A stretch of DNA of 64,000 bases from Betaproteobacteria bacterium (GCA_016195915.1 JACPYS010000001.1:62001-126000); one strand, 5' to 3'; counted from the stretch's first letter, positions 44,307 to 53,757 are shown. Notes: generated by a model from the letters alone, not told the origin. Made by a program: numbers and translations.

Positions 44307-47282
44307 ATGAGCAAACTGTTCGATCAACTCAAGCAGGCCGAGCGCGACAGGCAGGCGCGCGAGGGCGGCTCGTCCGCGCCGGATCAGGCGCGCTCGGCGC
44401 CCGAGGGCACCGAGACCGGGCAGCGCGTGCTCGAATCGGCCACCCGGAAACGCGATACCGAGGAAAGACTCAGGAGGGAGGCCGAGTCGCGCGCCGCGGC
44501 GGAGGCGGAAGCGCTGCGCCTCGAGACGGAACGCGCCGACGCAGAGCGTGCTGCGATCGAAACGGCAAACGAGCGCGCCGAGGCCGATCGCCAGGGGGAG
44601 TTGCTCGCGCGGGATCGCGCGCGGGCGGCGCTCGAGGCGGCTCGGCTCGCAAAACTTCGCGCGCAGGCAGAGGACCAGGCGCGAATCGCGGCGGAGCAAC
44701 GCGCGGCGCGCGAGCGCAGCGCTGCCGAAGCCGAAGCCGCGGCGCGCGAGCGCGAGCGCGTTGCCGGCGAAGAGCAGGCGCGGCGCGCAGCCGGGGAGCG
44801 GATCCAGAACGAAAAACGCATGCGGGCGGCCGCACGCGAAAAGGCAGCCACGGAGAAACGGCTCACGCGCGAAACCGAGGCCAGGGTCAAGGCGGAGACC
44901 GAGGCCGCGGGGCTCGCAGAATTGCGCGTCTCGGAAGAGGCGCAAGCGCTCGAGGCGGCGGAGGAGCGGATTCAGGTGGAGCAGCGCATGCTCGAGTCTG
45001 CGCGCGACAGGACCGCGGCCGAGCAAGAATTGAAGCGCGTTGCCGAGGCGCGCGCGGCGGCGGAAGCGGAGGCCGTGCGGCTGCAAAGCGAGCGCGCGCA
45101 AGCCGAGGCCGTTGCGCTCGAGAAAGCCAGTGAACGCCTGGAACAGGAGCGCCGCGCCGAATCGCTGGCGCAGGCGCGCGCCCGGGCGGCGCTCGAGGCC
45201 GGGCGCCTGGCGAAATTGAGCGCGAAGGCGCAGGAACAGGCCCGCCTCGCCGCAGAGCAGCGCGCGGCGAGCGAACAAAGCGCGGTTGAGGCGGAAGCGG
45301 TCGCGCGCGAACAGGACGAGCGCGACGGCGCAGCGCTCGCCGCTGCCCGCGCGCAGGAGGAGCAGCGCGCGCGAGGCAAGGCCGAGGAGCAAATTCAGGC
45401 GGAGCGGCGCATGCTCGAATTGGCGGGCGAACGAATCGCCGCCGAAGACAAACTCATGCGAGAGACCGAGTCACGCAGCACGGCGGAGGCCGAGGCGGCG
45501 CGGTTGCAGGGCGAGCGCGCGCAAGCCGAGGCCGCGGTGCTCGAGAAGGCCAGTCAGCGCCTTGAAGCGGAGCGCCGCGCCCAATCGCTGGCAGAGGAGC
45601 GCACCCGGGCCGCGCTCGAAGCCGGGCGCCTGGCGAAATTGAGCGCGCAGGCGCAGGAACAGGCCCGCATCGCTGCGCAGAAGCGCGCGGCATGCGAGCA
45701 AAGTGCGCTCGAGGCGGAAACGATGGCGCGCGAACAGGGCGAGCGGGAGGCCGTCGCCGGTGCCGCTGCGCGCGCGCAGGAGGAGCAGTACGCGCGACGC
45801 ACGGCTGAGGAGAAAATCCAGGCCGGGCAGCGCATGCTTGAATTGGTGCGAGATCGGATCGCTGCGGAAGAAAATCTCAAGCGAGAGGCCGGGTTACGCA
45901 GTACGGCGGAAGCGGAAGCGGTGCGGCTGCAATCCGAGCGCGCGCAAGCCGAGACTGCGGTGCTCGAGAAGACCAATCAGCGCCTTGAAGAAGAGCGCCG
46001 CGCCGAATCGCTGGCGCAGGAGCGCGCCGAGGCGGCGCTCGAAGCCGCGCGCCTGGCGAAATTGAGCGCGGAGGCGCAGGAACAGGCCCGCGTCGCGGCA
46101 GAGCAGCGCGCGGCGCGCGAGCAAAGCGCCGCCGCGGCGGAGGCGTTGGCGAAGGAGCACACTGAGCGCGAAGCGTCAGCGCGCGCCGCAGCCGAACTGC
46201 AGGGGGAGGAATTGGCGCGGCGCAAGTCTGCGGAACAGATTCAAACCGAGCAGTACCTGCTCGAGTTGGCGCGAGAGCGAATCGGTGCCGAGCAAAAACT
46301 CAAGCGGGAGGCCGAGATCCGCGCCGCGGCCCAGGCCGAGGCTGCGCGACTGCAAGGCGAGCGAGTGCAAGCCGAAACCGCAGGGCTCGAACAGGCCAAT
46401 GTGCGGCTTGAGGAGGAGCGTCGCGCCGAAATGCTGGCGCAGGAGCGCACCCGGATTGCGCTGGAAGCCGGGCAACTGGCGAAATCGCGCGCGGAGACGG
46501 AGGATCAGGTCCGCATCGCAGCCGAGCGGCGCGCGGCAGGCGAGCGCAGCGCTGCCGAGGCGGAGGTGTTGGCTCGGGAGCACGATGAGCACGAGGCGGC
46601 TGCGCGTGCCGCTGCCCGCGCGCAGCAGGAGCAGCAGGCACGACGCAAGGCAGAAGATCAAATCCATGCAGAGCAGCGTTTGCTCAAGTTGGCGCGCGAG
46701 CGAATCGCAGGCGCGGAAAAGCTGAAGCGAGAGGCCGAGGCGCGCGGCGCGGCGGAGGCCGAGGCAATGCGTCTCCAAACCGAGCGCGCCAAGGCGGAAA
46801 CCGCGGCGCTCGAGCGGACCAATGAGCGCATGCAGGAGGAGCGCCGCGCTGACGCGCTGGCGCAAGAGCGTGCGCGGGTAGCGCTTGAAGCTGCGCGTCT
46901 GACGGCGTTGCGCGCGGAGGCTGGGCAGCAGGCCCGCGTGGCTGCCGAACGGCGCGCGGGTAGCGAGCGCGCCGCAGCCGAGGCGGAAGCGTTGGCGCTG
47001 GAGCGCGGCGAGCATAAGGCGGCGGCAAGACCGGCGGCGAGTGCCGCGGCTCGGAGTGGGCGGGACGCGTCTACAAAATCGCCTGCGTCTCGCTGGAGTG
47101 CGTTCACGAGGGGCAGCGCGTGGTTGGCGGTCCTGGTTCTCGGGATCTGGATTGGCGTCTACGCGACTTCGCAGACACCTCAATCCGCGCCTTCAGCAAA
47201 CATGGCGGCAGAACCACCGGTGCTGCGTCTGGATCGCGATCTCGACGGGTTCGCCACCCGCCTGAGGGTGGGTGCCCGCTGA
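44307..47282 (+). CDS. Giant Ala/Glu/Arg coiled-coil protein with C-terminal membrane anchor and 141-residue repeats
   Basis: A 991-residue protein, almost entirely charged helix with no proline for hundreds of residues. It begins MSKLFDQLKQAERDRQARE, shared with the next gene and reminiscent of the short N-terminal motif of GspB/ExeA-like and exopolysaccharide proteins. Five units of exactly 141 residues start with I-Q/H-x-E-Q-R-M/L-L-E-L and include RLQ-ERAQAE and QEQARIAAEQRAA blocks. An earlier, partly shortened unit precedes them. Near 937-954 one membrane helix (WLAVLVLGIWIGVY) is followed by about 37 extracytoplasmic residues. It probably forms a very long cytoplasmic rod attached to the inner membrane. 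Function unknown. Confidence 0.8.
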   Translation: MSKLFDQLKQAERDRQAREGGSSAPDQARSAPEGTETGQRVLESATRKRDTEERLRREAESRAAAEAEALRLETERADAERAAIETANERAEADRQGELLARDRARAALEAARLAKLRAQAEDQARIAAEQRAARERSAAEAEAAARERERVAGEEQARRAAGERIQNEKRMRAAAREKAATEKRLTRETEARVKAETEAAGLAELRVSEEAQALEAAEERIQVEQRMLESARDRTAAEQELKRVAEARAAAEAEAVRLQSERAQAEAVALEKASERLEQERRAESLAQARARAALEAGRLAKLSAKAQEQARLAAEQRAASEQSAVEAEAVAREQDERDGAALAAARAQEEQRARGKAEEQIQAERRMLELAGERIAAEDKLMRETESRSTAEAEAARLQGERAQAEAAVLEKASQRLEAERRAQSLAEERTRAALEAGRLAKLSAQAQEQARIAAQKRAACEQSALEAETMAREQGEREAVAGAAARAQEEQYARRTAEEKIQAGQRMLELVRDRIAAEENLKREAGLRSTAEAEAVRLQSERAQAETAVLEKTNQRLEEERRAESLAQERAEAALEAARLAKLSAEAQEQARVAAEQRAAREQSAAAAEALAKEHTEREASARAAAELQGEELARRKSAEQIQTEQYLLELARERIGAEQKLKREAEIRAAAQAEAARLQGERVQAETAGLEQANVRLEEERRAEMLAQERTRIALEAGQLAKSRAETEDQVRIAAERRAAGERSAAEAEVLAREHDEHEAAARAAARAQQEQQARRKAEDQIHAEQRLLKLARERIAGAEKLKREAEARGAAEAEAMRLQTERAKAETAALERTNERMQEERRADALAQERARVALEAARLTALRAEAGQQARVAAERRAGSERAAAEAEALALERGEHKAAARPAASAAARSGRDASTKSPASRWSAFTRGSAWLAVLVLGIWIGVYATSQTPQSAPSANMAAEPPVLRLDRDLDGFATRLRVGAR
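44967..47081 (+). repeat. Five in-register 423-bp coding repeats
   Basis: Equivalent codons for the unit start fall at 44967, 45390, 45813, 46236 and 46659, each exactly 423 bp apart. An incomplete older unit precedes them with an extra 138 bp. No insertion or deletion has accumulated between units, which points to selection for rod length or to past unequal recombination. Confidence 0.85.
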
Positions 47283-47295
47283 ATCGACTGCATCG

Positions 47296-48036
47296 ATGAG
47301 CAAACTGTTCGATCAACTCAGGCAAGCCGAGCGCGCAAGACACGCAACTGGCGCGCGTGCGCCCGTACCCGGTGCGAATGCAGATTTGCGCGAACGCATC
47401 CGGGCCGCGCAGCACGTGCTCGCATCGGCGCTGGAGAAGTCGAACGCTGAGGAGAAGCTCGGGCGTGAGGCAGCGGAGCGTGCCGCGGCCGAAGCCGAGG
47501 CGGCGCGGCTGGAGACGGAGTTTGCCGAGGCGGAAGCGCGGGCTGCGCTGCTGGTGCGCGAACGCCTTGCGACGGAGGAACTTGCGCGGCGTTCCATCAT
47601 GCAGCGGATCCAGCTCGAGAAGCGCCGGCTCGAATCGGCGCGCGCGAAACGCGATGCGGAGGAACAACTCGTTCGCGAATCCGAGGCGCGTGCCGCGGCT
47701 GAGCTTGAGGCGCTGCGGATCGCGACCGAATGCGAGGAAACGGAACGTGCGGCGCTTGCCTTATCGACCAGACGCATAGCAGCGCAGGCTCGTGCGCTGG
47801 TCACGGCGCAAGCGAGACTTGCGTCCGAACACGCGGCGCAGTCGGCCGCGAAGCTTCGCCTCGAGGCGGATAGGGAGGCAACGCGTATCGCGCTGGAACG
47901 CAAGCCGAAACCGGCCGAACTCAAACGGATTGCGTTGGAAACGCAAAAGGCCGAGCCCGCGGCGAAGCACCGCGCAACGCGAAAGAAACCGCGCGCGAGC
48001 ACGAGCCGCGGGAAGAAGCGAGCGGCGAAGCGCTAG
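47296..48036 (+). CDS. Shorter coiled-coil paralogue with basic tail
   Basis: A 246-residue protein beginning MSKLFDQLRQAERARHATG, almost identical to the start of the large coiled-coil protein 13 nt upstream. One or two units of the same helical pattern follow (AEAEAARLETEFAEAEARA, RIQLEKRRLESARAKRDAEE). The C-terminus is different: no membrane helix, but a Lys/Arg-rich tail (TRKKPRASTSRGKKRAAKR) that may bind nucleic acid or acidic lipid. Likely co-transcribed with the large gene and possibly a soluble partner forming mixed coiled coils. Confidence 0.75.
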   Translation: MSKLFDQLRQAERARHATGARAPVPGANADLRERIRAAQHVLASALEKSNAEEKLGREAAERAAAEAEAARLETEFAEAEARAALLVRERLATEELARRSIMQRIQLEKRRLESARAKRDAEEQLVRESEARAAAELEALRIATECEETERAALALSTRRIAAQARALVTAQARLASEHAAQSAAKLRLEADREATRIALERKPKPAELKRIALETQKAEPAAKHRATRKKPRASTSRGKKRAAKR

Positions 48037-48061
48037 CGAGTAGCGCCGGCATCCCCGCAGA

Positions 48062-51000
48062 CTAAGGCGCGGCAACCTCGCCCGGATGTCCGAGGATCTC
48101 CCGAATTTCGGTCCGCATGCGTTCCGCGTTCGATCGTTTCACGCTCCCGAAACCGCGCACCCGCTCGGGCAGCGCCGCGAGCCGGATTCCCAATGCATGA
48201 TTGCCGGCATCGAGGCGGGGGAGAAATTCTTCGATGGCGGCGGCATATTCTCCGGCAAGAGCGTGTTCCGCACGACGGGCAGCCGGCCAGCCAAGCGGAT
48301 CGAACGCGGTGCCGCGCAGGGCGCGCCCCGCCGCAAGCAGCCGGAGCAGCGGTCGCAGCCAGCTGCCGAAGGCGAGCTTGCGCTCGGGACGGCCATCGCT
48401 GCGCGGGCGCACGAGAATTTCGGGTGCGAAGTGAAAGCGCACCGCATAGTCGCCCTCGAACTGTTCCTTCAACGCGTGTTCCAGGCTGCCATCGGAGTAC
48501 ATGCGCGCGACTTCGTACTCGTCCTTGTAAGCGAGGAGCTTCGCGTAATTGCGTGCGAATTGGCGGGTCATTTCCAGCGGCGCTCCGGTACCAAGCGCCG
48601 CGCGTTCCGCCGAACGCACTTTTCCGGCCATCGCGGTGTAGCGTCGCGCGTAACGCGCGTTCTGATATTCGGCAAGACGCAGGCGACCACGCTCGATCTC
48701 GGTGTCAAGATCATCGGCCGGAGCATGCGCGGAGTTGTCCCCCAGCAGGGAATGCAGGATGGCCGGATCGGTGGCTGCAAGGCGTCCGCACGCGAAAGCC
48801 AGCTTGTTCGAGTCCACCGCGACGCCGTTCAATTCCAGCGCGCGCCCGATCGAGGCGCGGCCGAGCGGCACCAGGCCCTGCTGCCAGGCGAACCCGAGCA
48901 GCAACACGTTTGCCGTGAGCGTATCGCCGAGCAGGCTCTCGGAAAGAGCCTGCGCGTCGCATGAGCCCACCGCATCGGTGCCGATTGCGTGACAGATTTT
49001 CGCGAGCAGACCCGCGGCGTGCAGATCGGCATCCGGATTCGCGACAAACGCCGCGGTCGGGATCTCGTGCAGGTTCGCCGCAACGCGGGTGCGTCCGTGA
49101 GTGAGGCTCTGGAGCGCCTCGGGTGACGCACCGACCACGAGGTCGCAGGCGATCATCGCGTCCGCCTGCTGGGTGTCGATGCGGGTCTGGTTGAGCAACT
49201 CGGCGCGCTCCGCCAGCCGCACGAAGGCGATCACGGCTCCGCCTTTTTGCGCGAAGCCCATGAAATCGAGCACGGATGCGCTCTTGCCTTCGAGGTGTGC
49301 GGCGGTGGCGATCAGTGCACCGAGCGTGATGATGCCCGTGCCGCCGACGCCGGTGATCACCAGATCGTAGGGACCGGTCCAGCGCCACGCAACCGGGTCC
49401 GGGAGCATTGCGATGGCGCGCGCGAGCGGTTCGTTTTCCGCACCGGCACCCGTTTTCCTGCGGAGCTTTCCCCCGTCCACCGTCACCATGGCAGGGCAGG
49501 TCGCCTCCAGGCAGGCGTAGTCGTTGTTGCAGACGGTCTGGTCAATCTGGCGCTTGCGCCCGAGCGGCGTCACCACGGGCCGGATGGCGACGCAGTTGGA
49601 CAGTGCCGTGCAATCGCCGCAGTTCTCGCACACGGCGGGGTGGATGAACACGCGGCGCGTGCGCCCGGCAGCCACGCCGCGCTTGATGCGCCGGCGCTGC
49701 TCGGTGGCGCAGACCTGGTCGTAGATCAGCACCGTGACACCCGGCATCTCACGCAACTCGCGCTGCACCGAATCGAGTTCGCCGCGTGCGTGGAAGCTGG
49801 TGCGCGACGGGAACTCGGCGGATCGTTCGCGCCAGCCTTGCGGATCCTCTGCCAGCACTGCGATGCGCGCGACACCTTCGGCTTCCACCTGCCGCGCGAT
49901 TTCAGGCACCGACAGCCGGCGATCGACAGGTTGCCCGCCGGTCATCGCGACCGCATCGTTGTAGAGGATCTTGTAGGTGATGTTGACACCGGCCGCGACC
50001 GCCTGGCGGATCGCGAGGTAACCGGAATGCGAATAGGTGCCGTCGCCCATGTTCTGGAAGCGATGGGGCGTGCGCGTGAAAAATGATTGCGCCACCCAGT
50101 CGATGCCCTCGCTGCCCATCGGCACCTGGGGGAAGGTGTTGCGCCGTTCCATCCACCCCGACATCCCGTGACAGCCGATGCCGCCGCTCGCTTCCGACCC
50201 CTCGGGCACGCGGGTCGACAGGTTGTGGGGGCAGCCCGCGCAGAAATAGGGAATGCGCCGCACGCCGTCGGCGTCGTTCGCGAGCAGCTTCGTCGCGACG
50301 AACGCCGGCACGCGCGTGCGGCGGTCCAGCGCCGGCGCGTGCCGCGCGAGCCAGTCGGCGAGCACCGGCATCACGCGCGACGGACGTAACTCGCCCCTCG
50401 ATGGCAACAGCGAATGTCCTTGCGCATCGTTCTTGCCGATAATGCGCGGGCGGGCGTCGGCTGCGGCGTTGTAGAGCAGCGCGCGAAGCTGGGTTTCCAC
50501 CACGGGCGCCTTTTCCTCGATCACGAGCACTTCATCGAGGCCTTGCATGAACGCATGCATTCCCCGTGGTTCGATGGGGAAAACCAGCCCGACCTTGTAG
50601 ATGCGCACGCCGGCCGCCGAGAGCACTTCGAGCGGCAGTTCCAGGCGGCGCAACGCCTCCAGCAGGTCGAGGTGCGCCTTGCCGCAGGTGACGATGCCTG
50701 CCTTCGCGCGAGGCGCGGCTGCAATCATCCGGTCGATCGGGTTGGCGGAGGCGAAGGCGCGCACCGCGTCGAGCTTCGCGGCCAGGCGCTCTTCGATCCC
50801 GAGCCCGGGAAGATCGTAGAGGCGGTAGTGCAGCCCGCCGGCGGGTGGGGTGAAATCCACCGCGGCGTCGAAGCGGGTGCGCAGCACATCGAGATCGACC
50901 GTGGCGGTGCTTTCCACCGTCTCGGAGATCGCCTTCATGCCGATCCAGGCGCCGGAGAAGCGTGACAGCCCCCAGCCGTACAGGCCGAATTCAATGATTT

Positions 51001-51577
51001 CTGCGACGTTTGCCGGATGCAGCACTGGCATGCTCCACGCCTGCATCGCCCCGTCACTCTGAAACGGCATGCCCGAGGAGACGCAGCCGTGATCGTCGCC
51101 CGCCACCACCAGCGCGCCGCCGCGCGCAGACGAGCCGTAGGCGTTGCCATGCCTGAGCGTGTCGCCCGCACGATCCAGACCGGGGCCCTTGCCGTACCAC
51201 AGGGAAAACACACCTTCCACCTGGCGCTGCGGGTCTGAAGCCACGCGCTGGCTACCCAGCACCGCCGCGGCTGCGAGTTCCTCGTTGATGGCCGGAAGGA
51301 AGCGGATCTTTTCCGCATCGAGCAAGGCCTGCGCCTTCCACATCGCGAGGTCCACTCCGCCCAAAGGCGATCCGCGGTAGCCCGAAACGAATCCCGCCGT
51401 GTTCCAGCCGAGCGCGCGATCGAGCTGTGCCTGCATGAGCGCGAGCCGCACCAGTGCCTGCGTGCCCGAAATCAGTATGCGGCCGCCCACCGCTGTCAGG
51501 TTGTCATCGAGCCGGTAGTCCAGCCGCACCGGGGGCATCGTGTGCTGCGATTCGAGGATACGGTCGGGGGCGCCCAT
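48062..51577 (-). CDS. Fused indolepyruvate:ferredoxin oxidoreductase
   Basis: About 1171 residues with IorA- and IorB-like parts in one chain, the proteobacterial form. SGTQALVRLALMQAQLDRAL starts the pyrimidine domain. The thiamine-diphosphate motif is NMGDGTYSHSGYLAIRQAVA with YNDAVAMTGGQP. Ferredoxin cysteines occur in FIHPAVCENCGDC and QTVCNNDYACLEATCPA. The gamma-like part reads VITGVGGTGIITLGALIATA. It converts aryl-pyruvates (indolepyruvate, phenylpyruvate) from aromatic amino-acid transamination to aryl-acetyl-CoA. The ATG has no ribosome site; TAGACT lies 7 nt upstream, and another Met 13 codons in is possible. Divergent from an Lrp/AsnC regulator. Confidence 0.93.
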   Translation of the reverse strand: MGAPDRILESQHTMPPVRLDYRLDDNLTAVGGRILISGTQALVRLALMQAQLDRALGWNTAGFVSGYRGSPLGGVDLAMWKAQALLDAEKIRFLPAINEELAAAAVLGSQRVASDPQRQVEGVFSLWYGKGPGLDRAGDTLRHGNAYGSSARGGALVVAGDDHGCVSSGMPFQSDGAMQAWSMPVLHPANVAEIIEFGLYGWGLSRFSGAWIGMKAISETVESTATVDLDVLRTRFDAAVDFTPPAGGLHYRLYDLPGLGIEERLAAKLDAVRAFASANPIDRMIAAAPRAKAGIVTCGKAHLDLLEALRRLELPLEVLSAAGVRIYKVGLVFPIEPRGMHAFMQGLDEVLVIEEKAPVVETQLRALLYNAAADARPRIIGKNDAQGHSLLPSRGELRPSRVMPVLADWLARHAPALDRRTRVPAFVATKLLANDADGVRRIPYFCAGCPHNLSTRVPEGSEASGGIGCHGMSGWMERRNTFPQVPMGSEGIDWVAQSFFTRTPHRFQNMGDGTYSHSGYLAIRQAVAAGVNITYKILYNDAVAMTGGQPVDRRLSVPEIARQVEAEGVARIAVLAEDPQGWRERSAEFPSRTSFHARGELDSVQRELREMPGVTVLIYDQVCATEQRRRIKRGVAAGRTRRVFIHPAVCENCGDCTALSNCVAIRPVVTPLGRKRQIDQTVCNNDYACLEATCPAMVTVDGGKLRRKTGAGAENEPLARAIAMLPDPVAWRWTGPYDLVITGVGGTGIITLGALIATAAHLEGKSASVLDFMGFAQKGGAVIAFVRLAERAELLNQTRIDTQQADAMIACDLVVGASPEALQSLTHGRTRVAANLHEIPTAAFVANPDADLHAAGLLAKICHAIGTDAVGSCDAQALSESLLGDTLTANVLLLGFAWQQGLVPLGRASIGRALELNGVAVDSNKLAFACGRLAATDPAILHSLLGDNSAHAPADDLDTEIERGRLRLAEYQNARYARRYTAMAGKVRSAERAALGTGAPLEMTRQFARNYAKLLAYKDEYEVARMYSDGSLEHALKEQFEGDYAVRFHFAPEILVRPRSDGRPERKLAFGSWLRPLLRLLAAGRALRGTAFDPLGWPAARRAEHALAGEYAAAIEEFLPRLDAGNHALGIRLAALPERVRGFGSVKRSNAERMRTEIREILGHPGEVAAP

Positions 51578-51584
51578 GCCGGAC

Positions 51585-51590
51585 AGTCTA
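51585..51590 (-). promoter_or_regulatory. Candidate -10 of the indolepyruvate oxidoreductase gene
   Basis: TAGACT on the minus strand ends 7 nt before the ATG, the same short-leader layout as gltX. It lies in the 94-nt divergent region with the Lrp-type gene, where a self-regulating Lrp site would be expected but no clear palindrome is seen. Confidence 0.35.
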
Positions 51591-51671
51591 GGGCGTCGGA
51601 AGGGAAAAGGCTTGCGTTCTTGCCCGACGGGAAGCACTATTTGAGGCAATTCATTCCTGAATAGGCCTGAA

Positions 51672-52139
51672 ATGGAGCAAATCCTTCTTGATCGGACTTC
51701 GCGGGCGATCCTGCGCGAGCTGCAACGCGATTCGCGCCAGACGGTGCAGGAACTCGCTGCGAAGGTGAGCCTGTCGAGTTCGCCTTGCTGGAGGCGCGTG
51801 AAGGAACTCGAAACGGCAGGCGTAGTGCGCCGATATACAGCTCTGGTTGAGCGCGAGAAAGTGGGCCTTGCGGCCTGCGTTCTGGCGCAGGTGTCGCTGC
51901 AGCGCCAGACCGAGAACGTGGCGACGCAGTTCGAGCAGGCGATGCAGGCCTGCCCCGACGTGATCGAGTGCTACAGCCTGACCGGCGACGCCGATTACCT
52001 GATCAAGGTCGTGGTGCCCGACGTGAAGGCCTACGACGCGTTCCTGCACCGCGTGATGTTCAAGATCAAGGGCATCGGCAATCTCCGCTCGATGGTGGTG
52101 CTGCGCGAAGTGAAATACGAAACCGCGCTGCCGGTCTGA
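51672..52139 (+). CDS. Lrp/AsnC-family transcriptional regulator
   Basis: A 155-residue regulator. The N-terminal winged helix reads RDSRQTVQELAAKVSLSSSP followed by CWRRVKELETAGVV; the C-terminal RAM ligand domain includes DVIECYSLTGDADYLIKVVV and the gly-rich turn. Normal family length. Members assemble as octamers and sense amino acids. Divergence from the indolepyruvate oxidoreductase gene suggests it controls aromatic amino-acid breakdown, and it may also read into the threonine aldolase gene 15 nt downstream. Confidence 0.93.
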   Translation: MEQILLDRTSRAILRELQRDSRQTVQELAAKVSLSSSPCWRRVKELETAGVVRRYTALVEREKVGLAACVLAQVSLQRQTENVATQFEQAMQACPDVIECYSLTGDADYLIKVVVPDVKAYDAFLHRVMFKIKGIGNLRSMVVLREVKYETALPV

Positions 52140-52142
52140 CGG

Positions 52143-52148
52143 TAACAT
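52143..52148 (+). promoter_or_regulatory. Candidate -10 of ltaE
   Basis: TAACAT ends 6 nt before the ltaE ATG and begins 4 nt after the Lrp stop codon. No ribosome site is present, matching the short-leader layout. The -35 would fall inside the lrp coding region and is weak. Confidence 0.3.
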
Positions 52149-52154
52149 TGCGCC

Positions 52155-53198
52155 ATGCACCAGAACGCGATCGTCGATCTGCGCAGCGACACGGTGACCC
52201 GGCCGACGCCCGCGATGCGCGCGGCGATGTCGATCGCCGAATTGGGCGACGACGTATTCGGCGACGATCCCACGGTCAACCGGCTGCAGGAGCGCGCAGC
52301 CGAACTGTTTGGCTGCGAGGCGGCGCTGTTCTTCCCCTCGGGCACCCAGTCCAACCTCGCGGCATTGATGAGCCACTGCCAGCGCGGCGACGAAGTCATC
52401 GTTGGCCAGGAGGCGCACACCTACCGCTACGAGGCGGGCGGGGGCGCGGTGCTCGGCTCGATCCAGCCGCAGCCGCTTGCCAACCTGCCCGACGGATCAC
52501 TCAATCTGGGCGAAGTCGAATCCGCGATCAAGCCCGACGATTCCCATTTCGCGCGCACGCGCCTGCTGGCGCTCGAGAACAGCATCGGCGGCCGCGTGCT
52601 CGATCGCGCCTATTTGCACGCGGCGGTCGAACTCGCCGAGCGGCGGGGACTTGCGACGCATCTCGACGGAGCGCGGATATTCAACGCCGCGGTGAAGCTG
52701 GGGATCCACGTGAAGGACCTGTGCCGCGGTTTCGATACCGTTTCAGTATGCCTGTCGAAGGGGCTCGGCGCGCCGGCTGGAACCGTGCTGGTCGGCAGGC
52801 GGGACGTGATTTCGCGTGCGCGGCGTATGCGCAAGATCCTGGGCGGCGCGATGCGCCAGGCCGGCGTCATCGCCGCGGCGGGCCTGTACGCGATCGATCA
52901 CCATGTCGAGCGGCTTGCGGAGGATCACGCCAACGCCGAGCGGCTGGCCCAGGGGCTGGGGCGGCTGGACTTCGAGGTCGAGCCGCCGCAGACCAACATG
53001 GTATTCGTGAAGATACCGAAGGAGGCCTGCGCGCCGCTCGTGGAGTACCTGAAAGCCGAAGGCGTGCTCGCCCTTGCGGGTCCGCGCATGCGCCTGTGCA
53101 CGCATCTCGATGTCGATGCGGCGGGCATCGACCGGGCGGTCAACGCGTTTGCGGGGTTCCTTGCGCGGGGAGCAGTTGAATCGCGCGGGGTGCTTTAG
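52155..53198 (+). CDS. ltaE: Low-specificity L-threonine aldolase
   Basis: A 347-residue fold-type I pyridoxal-phosphate enzyme that splits L-threonine or L-allo-threonine to glycine and acetaldehyde. IVDLRSDTVTRPTPAMRAAM at the start and LGDDVFGDDPTVNRLQ are family signatures. THLDGARIFNAAV carries the PLP-binding Asp, and the Schiff-base Lys is in SVCLSKGLGAPAG. Length is normal. It follows the Lrp-type regulator closely and lacks its own Shine-Dalgarno. Confidence 0.93.
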   Translation: MHQNAIVDLRSDTVTRPTPAMRAAMSIAELGDDVFGDDPTVNRLQERAAELFGCEAALFFPSGTQSNLAALMSHCQRGDEVIVGQEAHTYRYEAGGGAVLGSIQPQPLANLPDGSLNLGEVESAIKPDDSHFARTRLLALENSIGGRVLDRAYLHAAVELAERRGLATHLDGARIFNAAVKLGIHVKDLCRGFDTVSVCLSKGLGAPAGTVLVGRRDVISRARRMRKILGGAMRQAGVIAAAGLYAIDHHVERLAEDHANAERLAQGLGRLDFEVEPPQTNMVFVKIPKEACAPLVEYLKAEGVLALAGPRMRLCTHLDVDAAGIDRAVNAFAGFLARGAVESRGVL

Positions 53199-53202
53199 CG
53201 CT

Positions 53203-53637
53203 TCACGCGCTGCTTGCCAGCCCCTTGCGCATCTTCTCGTAAAGGCTTCCGGCCTCCTCGAAGACCTTGCCATCGGCAACGAACCCGTTGCTGCGGTAGA
53301 AATCCGCCGCCTGCAAGGGCACGGAGACCATCACTTCCTTGCATCCCCGCTTGCGCGCTTCCTCGGTGAGCGCATCGAGCAGCGCCTCGCCGACGCCGAG
53401 GCGGCGCCAATCCTTGAGTACCGCAAAGCGGCCGATCTGGCCGTCCGGCAGGAGACGGCCCGTGCCCACCGCCTTCTCATCCGCCGTCGAGTACGCAATG
53501 GCGTGAACGCAATCCTTGTCCTGCTCGTCGAGTTCGATACCGGGCGGGGCGTCCGGCTCGCCCATGAATATGGCGTAGCGGATCGGACCGGCAGTCGTCC
53601 GCGCTTGCTCCCATTCCAACAGTTCGATCCGGAACAT
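53203..53637 (-). CDS. GNAT-family N-acetyltransferase
   Basis: A 144-residue GNAT. The acetyl-CoA-binding loop is RRLGVGEALLDALTEEA, with the preceding IGRFAVLKDW strand and the C-terminal AADFYRSNGFVADG. It resembles the ElaA/YjcF-like group that acetylates small amines or proteins, but the substrate is unknown. Convergent with ltaE. A good promoter lies directly upstream with only 8 nt between the -10 and the ATG. Confidence 0.88.
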   Translation of the reverse strand: MFRIELLEWEQARTTAGPIRYAIFMGEPDAPPGIELDEQDKDCVHAIAYSTADEKAVGTGRLLPDGQIGRFAVLKDWRRLGVGEALLDALTEEARKRGCKEVMVSVPLQAADFYRSNGFVADGKVFEEAGSLYEKMRKGLASSA

Positions 53638-53645
53638 GGGTCAAA

Positions 53646-53675
53646 AGTATAGCCCGTGTCGAGGGATTATGTCAT
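53646..53675 (-). promoter_or_regulatory. Promoter of the GNAT gene, short leader
   Basis: On the minus strand ATGACA (five of six -35 consensus bases), an 18-bp spacer and TATACT, ending 8 nt before the ATG. This is the clearest case of the short-leader start in the window. Confidence 0.6.
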
Positions 53676-53757
53676 GGGGACGTTACGGTTGCACAATTCC
53701 CGCGGTTTCAGGGGGCTGTCGGCAATCCGCAAGAGAAATTGCCGAACGAGCGCGTGC

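Noticed and set aside
44307-48036. The coiled-coil genes as TolA- or SMC-like proteins
   Set aside because: There is no ATPase head, hinge or TolA C-terminal domain. Similarity to such proteins would be low-complexity only.
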